A program made the translations under genes and the position numbers. Below are positions 5,597 through 10,567 of a stretch of 10,567 bases of DNA, piece after piece. Position 1 is the stretch's first letter; each line of letters opens with the position of its first letter. Origin of the DNA: an uncultured Phenylobacterium sp. (GTDB lineage Bacteria; Pseudomonadota; Alphaproteobacteria; Caulobacterales; Caulobacteraceae); contig CAMFHW010000100.1 of the NCBI GenBank assembly GCA_945952175.1, positions 1 to 10,567 on the forward strand. Reading direction: 5' to 3'. The notes under the pieces were generated by a model that saw only the letters and a program-made list of their open reading frames with translations, ran no database searches and was not told where the DNA came from.

Positions 5597-6202
5597 TTAG
5601 TCATCTTTCGCCAACAAATGCCGCAGGGTGGAGCGAAGGGCCTCGGCGACGGCCGCATGATCCGAGTCCGGATTGTTCACGCTGCGGATCAGCATGCCCT
5701 CGAAGATCATGCTGAGAACCTCGCCCCGCGCATCGCGCTCGGCCTCGCTCAGCCCGGCCGGGCCGGTGCGCTTCAGGATCTCCTTGCGGAATGTCCGCTC
5801 CTCGGCGTCCGACCGGCGCACGATCTCGGCCACCCGCGGATTGCGCGCCGCCTCGGCGAACACCTCCAGCCGCAGGGCCGCCCGTTCGGGATCGTAGTTC
5901 CAGGCCAACGACTCGTCGGCCTTCGCGATGATGGCCTCGGTCAAGGGAACGCCGGAATCCTCGAGTTCGGCGAACCGCTCGCGCATCTCCTGCACGTCCT
6001 GATCGACGAGGGCGGCGATGATCGCCTCCTTGTTCTCGAAATAGCGGTAGATCTGGCCCACGCTCATGTTCGCCGACTGGGCGATGTCTGCCATGCTGGC
6101 GCCATGGAACCCCGCGCGCCGCGCACAGAGCGCGGCTGCGGCCAGGATCTGCTGTTTTCGGACCTCGACCGTAGGGCGGATCGAGGACGAGGAATCCGTC
6201 AT
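5597..6202 (-). CDS. TetR/AcrR-family repressor of the adjacent RND efflux operon
   Basis: This 201-residue regulator has its helix-turn-helix at about residues 36-58: SMADIAQSANMSVGQIYRYFENKE, preceded by VRKQQILAAAALCARRAGF. It is a typical AcrR-like N-terminus. The C-terminal half is a helical ligand pocket without a recognisable signature. I chose the ATG at 6202 because GAAGG lies five bases upstream (6208-6212, minus strand). The in-frame ATG at 6238 would place the 15-bp palindrome at 6215-6229 inside the coding sequence and adds residues unlike the family. The gene is divergent from the adaptor/pump genes, the standard arrangement for a local drug-responsive repressor. The 22-bp palindrome next to the efflux promoter is its probable operator. 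The stop TAA is at 5597-5599. The inducer is unknown. Confidence 0.92.
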   Translation of the reverse strand: MTDSSSSIRPTVEVRKQQILAAAALCARRAGFHGASMADIAQSANMSVGQIYRYFENKEAIIAALVDQDVQEMRERFAELEDSGVPLTEAIIAKADESLAWNYDPERAALRLEVFAEAARNPRVAEIVRRSDAEERTFRKEILKRTGPAGLSEAERDARGEVLSMIFEGMLIRSVNNPDSDHAAVAEALRSTLRHLLAKDD

Positions 6203-6214
6203 CAGGACCTTCAA

Positions 6215-6229
6215 TTGTGCATTGCACAA
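6215..6229. promoter_or_regulatory. Perfect 15-bp palindrome upstream of the efflux repressor gene
   Basis: TTGTGCA-T-TGCACAA is a perfect 7-1-7 inverted repeat, ending 2 bases before the repressor's Shine-Dalgarno. It overlaps a TTAAAT sequence (minus strand, 6230-6235) by one position at its edge; that could be a -10 element, though no good -35 accompanies it. The palindrome differs in sequence from the one at 6285-6306, so either the repressor tolerates two different sites or a second regulator controls the repressor gene. Confidence 0.55.
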
Positions 6230-6246
6230 ATTTAACATGGCCGGCG

Positions 6247-6275
6247 TTGACTTAGGGTCAGCCCGATCCTATCTC
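6247..6275 (+). promoter_or_regulatory. Sigma70-like promoter of the efflux operon
   Basis: TTGACT (6247-6252) and TATCTC (6270-6275) are separated by exactly 17 bases, close to the consensus TTGACA-17-TATAAT. Transcription would start near 6282, so the 22-bp palindrome at 6285-6306 would cover the first transcribed bases, a standard place for repression. Confidence 0.6.
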
Positions 6276-6284
6276 GGCCAGGAT

Positions 6285-6306
6285 TGAGAATGAACGTTCA
6301 TTCTCA
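6285..6306. promoter_or_regulatory. Perfect 22-bp palindromic operator of the RND efflux operon
   Basis: The left half is TGAGAATGAAC and the right half is its exact reverse complement, GTTCATTCTCA; symmetry breaks at the next base on each side. The core GAATGAACGTTCATTC is the kind of site recognised by TetR repressors; from memory it matches the centre of the operator of Bacillus BM3R1. It lies just downstream of the -10 element and between the divergent tetR and adaptor genes, so binding by the repressor at 5597-6202 is the straightforward inference. Confidence 0.82.
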
Positions 6307-6376
6307 CATTGTCCCGATACCGCTGTTCGTCAAGGCCCGACGCCCTGCGACAGCCTGCCGCTCCGGGTGTGCGCCG

Positions 6377-7510
6377 ATGTCGAAACTCCTCTCCGCCGGC
6401 GCCAGCGCCGTCCTCCTGCTGGTCCTCGCCGCCTGCGGGGCCAAGCCTCAGCAGGGCTTCGATCCCAACGCCCCGGCGGCGGTGGGGGTCGTGACCATCC
6501 GCACCGAGCCGGTCACCCTGACCTCCGAGCTCAGCGGCCGCACCTCCGCCTTCCTGGTCTCCGAGGTCCGGCCCCAGGTCAGCGGCGTGGTCAAGGCCCG
6601 CCTGTTCCAGGAAGGCTCCAACGTCCACGCCGGCCAGCCGCTCTACCAGATCGATCCGGCCACCTATGCGGCGAGCCTCTCCAGCGCCAAGGCCGGCCTC
6701 GCCCAGGCCCAGGCCGCCTATGCGACCGCCAAACTCAAGGCCGACCGCTACAAGGAGCTGGTCGCCATCAACGCCATCTCCAAGCAGGACAATGACGACG
6801 CCCAGGCCACGGCCCAGCAGGCCGCCGCCAACGTCCAGGCCCAGCGCGCCGCGGTCGACCAGGCCAGCATCAATCTCGGCTACACCAAGGTCTTCGCACC
6901 GATCTCCGGTCGCATCGGCAAGTCCTCGGTGACGCCGGGCGCCCTGGTCACCGCCAGCCAGGCCACGGCGCTCGCCACCGTCCAGAACCTCGACAGGATC
7001 TATGTCGACGTCACCCAGTCGTCCGCCGACCTGCTGAAGCTTCGCCACGACATGGCCAACGGCCAGATCGGCGCCGCCAACTCCGCACAGGTCACCCTGG
7101 TCCTGGAGGACGGCTCCACCTATCCGATCTCCGGAACCCTGGCCTTCTCCGACATCACGGTCGACCCGGGCACCGGCTCGGTCGGCCTGCGCGCCGTCTT
7201 CCCCAACCCGAAGGGCGACCTGCTCCCCGGCATGTACGTGAAGGCCCGCATCAGCAAGGGCGTGGCCGCCACCGGCATCCTGGCCCCCCTGCCCGCGATC
7301 AGCCGCAACGCCAAGGGCCAGCCCACCGCCTTCGTGGTCGGGGCGGGCGACAAGGCCGAAGAGCGGGTGCTGACCGTCAGCCAGACCGTCGGCGACAAGT
7401 GGCTGGTGACCAGCGGCCTCAAGCCCGGCGACCGGTTGATCGTCGAGGGCCTGCAGAAGGTCCATCCCGGCGGCGCGCTGAAACCCGCGCCCATGGCCGC
7501 CGCGCGCTAG
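6377..7510 (+). CDS. RND efflux periplasmic adaptor (membrane fusion) lipoprotein, AcrA/MexA-like
   Basis: This 377-residue adaptor links the inner-membrane pump to an outer-membrane channel. The signal peptide MSKLLSAGASAVLLLVLAACG has a lipobox (LAAC, Cys20), so it is a lipid-anchored periplasmic protein; Gly at +2 gives no inner-membrane retention signal by the Asp rule. The first lipoyl half-motif region is VRPQVSGVVKARLFQEGSNVHAGQPLYQIDP, followed by the alpha-helical hairpin (SSAKAGLAQAQ to AAVDQASINLGYTKV), then APISGRIGKSSVTPGALV and ATALATVQNLDRIYVDVTQSS of the second half and beta-barrel, closely AcrA-like. The frame is open back to TTG 6284 and ATG 6290, but the lipoprotein signal fixes the start at 6377 despite a weak Shine-Dalgarno. 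The pump gene starts 9 bp after the stop. The operon is probably repressed at 6285-6306. Confidence 0.95.
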   Translation: MSKLLSAGASAVLLLVLAACGAKPQQGFDPNAPAAVGVVTIRTEPVTLTSELSGRTSAFLVSEVRPQVSGVVKARLFQEGSNVHAGQPLYQIDPATYAASLSSAKAGLAQAQAAYATAKLKADRYKELVAINAISKQDNDDAQATAQQAAANVQAQRAAVDQASINLGYTKVFAPISGRIGKSSVTPGALVTASQATALATVQNLDRIYVDVTQSSADLLKLRHDMANGQIGAANSAQVTLVLEDGSTYPISGTLAFSDITVDPGTGSVGLRAVFPNPKGDLLPGMYVKARISKGVAATGILAPLPAISRNAKGQPTAFVVGAGDKAEERVLTVSQTVGDKWLVTSGLKPGDRLIVEGLQKVHPGGALKPAPMAAAR

Positions 7511-7519
7511 GTCCCGACC

Positions 7520-10500
7520 ATGTTGTCCCGCTTCTTCATCGACCGGCCGATCTTCGCCTGGGTCGTCGCCATCGTCATCATGCTGGCCGGCGCCCTGGCG
7601 ATCCGTTCGCTGCCCATCGCCCAGTATCCGGACATCGCCCTGCCCCAGGTCGCGATCCAGGCCAACTATCCCGGCGCCTCGGCCAAGACCGTCGAGGACA
7701 GCGTCACCCAGGTGATCGAGCAGAAGATGAAGGGCCTCGACGGGCTCGCCTACATCTCCTCGGCCAGCGACGGGTCGGGTGCGGCCACGATCACCCTGAC
7801 CTTCAAGGGCGGCACCAATATCGATATCGCCCAGGTGCAAGTGCAGAACAAGCTGCAGACCGCCACCGCGCTCCTGCCCCAGGAGGTCCAGCAGCAGGGC
7901 CTCAGCGTGGTGAAGTCGACCCGCAACTTCCTGATGGTGGTCGGCCTCTATTCCGAGGACAACAAGGCCTCCAATTCCGACCTCGCCGACTACATCGCCA
8001 CCAACCTGCAGGACCCGATCAGTCGGGTCGACGGGGTCGGCGACGTCCAGCTGTTCGGCGCCCAGTACGCGATGCGCATCTGGCTGGATCCGGACAAGCT
8101 CACCTCCTACAGCCTGACCCCGGCCGATGTGATCGCCGCCATCAGGGCCCAGAACGCCCAGGTCTCCGCCGGCCAGCTCGGCGGGACGCCCGCCCTGCCC
8201 GGCACGGTGCTCAACGCCACCATCAGCGCCCAGGCCCGCCTGCAGACCGCCGACCAGTTCCGCCAGATCATCCTGAAGACCACCGCAGACGGGACGCACG
8301 TCTATCTGCGCGACGTGGCCCGGGTCGAGCTCGGCGCCGAGAACTACAATTCGCTCGCCAAGTACAACGGCCAGTCGGCGGCCGGCCTGGCGATCAAACT
8401 GGCCCCTGGCGGCAATGCGCTGAACACCGCCAAGCTCGTCAAGGAACGGGTGGCGGAGCTCTCCAAGAGCTTCCCGCAGGGGATCAAGTACGTGATCCCG
8501 GTCGACTCCACGCCCTTCGTGCAGCAGTCGATCGAGGAGGTGGTCAAGACCCTGGCCGAGGCCGTGGTCCTGGTCTTCCTGGTGATGTTCCTGTTCCTGC
8601 AGAACTGGCGCGCCACCCTCATCCCGACCATCGCCGTGCCGGTGGTGCTGCTGGGCACCTTCGGCATCCTCGCGGCCTTCGGCTTCTCCATCAACACGCT
8701 GACCATGTTCGGCCTGGTCCTGGCGATCGGCCTCCTGGTCGACGACGCCATCGTCGTGGTCGAGAACGTCGAGCGGATCATGGAGGAGGAAGGGCTGTCG
8801 CCCCGCGACGCCACGCGCAAGTCGATGGGCGAGATCACCGGGGCGCTGATCGGCATCGCGCTCGTCCTGGCCGCCGTCTTCGTGCCCATGGCCTTCTTCG
8901 GCGGATCTCAGGGCGTCATCTACCGCCAGTTCTCGGTCACACTGGTCTCGGCCATGGGGCTGTCGGTCCTGGTCGCCCTGGTCCTGACCCCGGCCCTCTG
9001 CGCCACCCTGCTGAAGCCCAAGGCGCCCGGCGAGCACATCCAGAAGCGCGGCTTCTTCGGCTGGTTCAACCGCAATTTCGACCACGCCTCGGCCCGCTAT
9101 CAGGTCCAGGTCGGCAAGATCCTCGGCAAGGGCGGGCGCTGGATGGCGATCTACGCCGCCATCGTCGTGGTCATGGCGCTGCTGTTCATCCGCCTGCCCA
9201 CCGCCTTCCTGCCGGAGGAAGACCAGGGCACCGTCTACACCCTCGTCCAGCTGCCGCCCGGCGCCACCGAGGAACGCACCCAGAAGGTCCTGAAGCAGGT
9301 CGCCGACCATTATCTGGCCGACCATGCCGTGAAGTCGGTCTTCACCGTCTCGGGCTTCAGCTTCGCGGGCGCCGGCCAGAACGCGGGCTTGGCCTTCGTG
9401 CGGCTCAAGGACTTCGACGAACGCCACGCCACGGACCTCAAGGCCCCCGCCGTCGCCCAGCGCGCCATGCAGGCCTTCGGCCAGATCCGCGACGCCCAGG
9501 TGTTCGCGGTCGTCCCGCCGGCCGTGCCGGAACTGGGCAATTCCTCCGGCTTCGACCTTCAGCTCCAGGATACCGGCGGCGTCGGCCACGAGGCCCTCAT
9601 GGCCGCCCGCGGCCAGCTGCTGGGCATGGCCGGCGCGGAGAAGGGCGTCACCGGCGTCCGCCCGAACGGCCAGGACGACACGCCCCAGCTGATCATCGAC
9701 GTCGACCAGGCCAAGGCCGGCGCCATGGGCCTGACCACCGCCGACATCAACGCGGCGCTCAGCACCGCGCTGGGCGGTTCCTATGTGAACGACTTCGTCG
9801 ACCGCGGCCGGGTCAAGAAGGTGTTCGTACAGGCCGACGCCCCGTTCCGCATGAAGCCGGAGGACCTCGACCGCTGGTACGTGCGCAACGGCCAGGGCCA
9901 GATGGTTCCGTTCTCGGCCTTCGCCACCAGCCACTGGATCATCGGCTCGCCCCGTCTCGAGCGCTATAACGGCCTCAGCTCGGTTAACATCCAGGGGTCC
10001 CCCGCGCCCGGGAAAAGCTCGGGCGAGGCCATGGCCACCATGGAGCGCCTGGTCGCCAAGCTGCCGGCCGGCATCGGCTACGAATGGACCGGCCTGTCGC
10101 TGCAGGAACGCGAGTCCGGCGCCCAGGCCCCGGCCCTTTACGCCCTGTCGATCGTGGTGGTCTTCCTGCTGCTGGCGGCCCTCTACGAGAGCTGGTCGAT
10201 CCCGCTGTCGGTGATCCTGGTGATCCCGCTGGGCGTCGTCGGCGCGGTGCTGGCGACCACCGTGCGCGGCCTCTCCAACGACATCTATTTCCAGGTCGGC
10301 CTGCTCACCACCATGGGCCTGGCCTCGAAGAACGCCATCCTGATCGTCGAGTTCGCCAAGGAACGGCAGGAGGCCGGACTGTCCCTGGTCGACGCGGCGA
10401 TCGAGGCGGTCCGCATCCGCCTGCGGCCGATCCTGATGACCTCGATGGCCTTCATCTTCGGGGTCATGCCGCTGGCCATCGCCAATGGCCCCGGCTCCGG

Positions 10501-10567
10501 CAGCCAGCACGCCATCGGCACCGGGGTGATCGGCGGCATGATCTCCGCCGTGGCGCTCGCCATCTTC
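7520..10567 (+). CDS. RND multidrug efflux pump, AcrB/MexB-like HAE1 family (3' truncated by window)
   Basis: This is the inner-membrane proton/drug antiporter of a tripartite pump. The frame is open for 1016 codons to the window edge and lacks roughly the last 30 residues of a 1045-1050 residue protein. It starts [18 protein letters not shown] (first helix), then [14 protein letters not shown] and the large first periplasmic loop (SYPGA-type [56 protein letters not shown]). The proton relay is complete: D408 and D409 in [14 protein letters not shown]937 in [14 protein letters not shown]967 and T974 in [11 protein letters not shown], matching AcrB D407, D408, K940, R971 and T978. [14 protein letters not shown] also matches AcrB-type pumps. 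The ATG is 9 bp after the adaptor stop, with an AGG overlapping that stop codon. No TolC-type channel gene is in the window; it may follow downstream or be encoded elsewhere. Substrate range cannot be read from the sequence. Confidence 0.96.
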   Translation, partial: MLSRFFIDRPIFAWVVAIVIMLAGALAIRSLPIAQYPDIALPQVAIQANYPGASAKTVEDSVTQVIEQKMKGLDGLAYISSASDGSGAATITLTFKGGTNIDIAQVQVQNKLQTATALLPQEVQQQGLSVVKSTRNFLMVVGLYSEDNKASNSDLADYIATNLQDPISRVDGVGDVQLFGAQYAMRIWLDPDKLTSYSLTPADVIAAIRAQNAQVSAGQLGGTPALPGTVLNATISAQARLQTADQFRQIILKTTADGTHVYLRDVARVELGAENYNSLAKYNGQSAAGLAIKLAPGGNALNTAKLVKERVAELSKSFPQGIKYVIPVDSTPFVQQSIEEVVKTLAEAVVLVFLVMFLFLQNWRATLIPTIAVPVVLLGTFGILAAFGFSINTLTMFGLVLAIGLLVDDAIVVVENVERIMEEEGLSPRDATRKSMGEITGALIGIALVLAAVFVPMAFFGGSQGVIYRQFSVTLVSAMGLSVLVALVLTPALCATLLKPKAPGEHIQKRGFFGWFNRNFDHASARYQVQVGKILGKGGRWMAIYAAIVVVMALLFIRLPTAFLPEEDQGTVYTLVQLPPGATEERTQKVLKQVADHYLADHAVKSVFTVSGFSFAGAGQNAGLAFVRLKDFDERHATDLKAPAVAQRAMQAFGQIRDAQVFAVVPPAVPELGNSSGFDLQLQDTGGVGHEALMAARGQLLGMAGAEKGVTGVRPNGQDDTPQLIIDVDQAKAGAMGLTTADINAALSTALGGSYVNDFVDRGRVKKVFVQADAPFRMKPEDLDRWYVRNGQGQMVPFSAFATSHWIIGSPRLERYNGLSSVNIQGSPAPGKSSGEAMATMERLVAKLPAGIGYEWTGLSLQERESGAQAPALYALSIVVVFLLLAALYESWSIPLSVILVIPLGVVGAVLATTVRGLSNDIYFQVGLLTTMGLASKNAILIVEFAKERQEAGLSLVDAAIEAVRIRLRPILMTSMAFIFGVMPLAIANGPGSGSQHAIGTGVIGGMISAVALAIF

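Noticed and set aside
1124..5600. CRISPR array, insertion sequence or phage genes in the accessory part
   Set aside because: No regularly spaced repeats, transposase or integrase motifs or terminal inverted repeats were seen; the 20-bp repeat pair is better explained as an operator.
6247..6261. TGAC-N5-GTCA inverted repeat within the efflux promoter as a separate operator
   Set aside because: Only 4-bp arms, and the left arm is part of the -35 hexamer; too short to claim.
7399..9969. 856-codon plus-strand frame overlapping the pump gene
   Set aside because: It is the +2 shadow of the RND gene, rich in Arg, Gly and Pro. The real frame begins at 7520 and shows complete AcrB-like motifs to the window end.
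6269..10510. Very long antisense open frame (1413 codons) opposite the adaptor and pump genes
   Set aside because: It mirrors the codon bias of the two strongly supported RND genes. Its translation is low-complexity (rich in G, D, Q, H, R) with no family motifs, no membrane pattern and no ribosome binding site.

Overview
This is high-GC DNA with the dense gene packing and codon use of an alphaproteobacterium. Caulobacterales (Caulobacter or Phenylobacterium) is my best guess, but no marker gene in the window fixes it. Eight complete or nearly complete protein genes and two edge-truncated ones can be supported.

Layout. (1) Positions 1-679 hold the 3' part of a sensor histidine kinase, cut inside its H-box. 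It is followed 12 bp later by a single-domain EamA membrane protein (692-1123). (2) Positions 1124-5100 form a compact accessory block: an AtuA-family (DUF1446) protein (1410-2801), an overlapping DUF4387 protein (2794-3105), a TetR regulator with a WHG-type C-terminal region (3259-3894), and a convergent membrane-anchored YncE/YVTN-like beta-propeller (3866-4948, minus). (3) Positions 4949-5600 are sparse. They hold a tRNA-Lys(CTT)-like fragment and a 43-codon single-helix membrane protein with a strong ribosome binding site. (4) Positions 5597-10567 are a classic efflux locus: a TetR repressor (minus) divergent from a lipoprotein periplasmic adaptor and an AcrB/MexB-like RND pump that runs off the right edge.

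The most interesting structure is regulatory. The 11-bp palindrome GAACGGCGTTC occurs three times, each time outside the coding frames or at a stop codon: before the AtuA gene, before the first tetR, and before the divergently placed beta-propeller gene. Two of the copies sit inside an identical 20-bp element oriented the same way relative to the gene downstream. This suggests that AtuA/DUF4387, the TetR and the propeller are one small autoregulated regulon, whose substrate is unknown. DUF4387 appears to be the detached equivalent of the C-terminal domain of long AtuA proteins.

The efflux locus has its own logic: a sigma70-like promoter (TTGACT, 17 bp, TATCTC) followed directly by a perfect 22-bp palindrome, plus a different perfect 15-bp palindrome just upstream of the repressor gene. 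No CRISPR array, insertion sequence, rRNA or complete tRNA was found.
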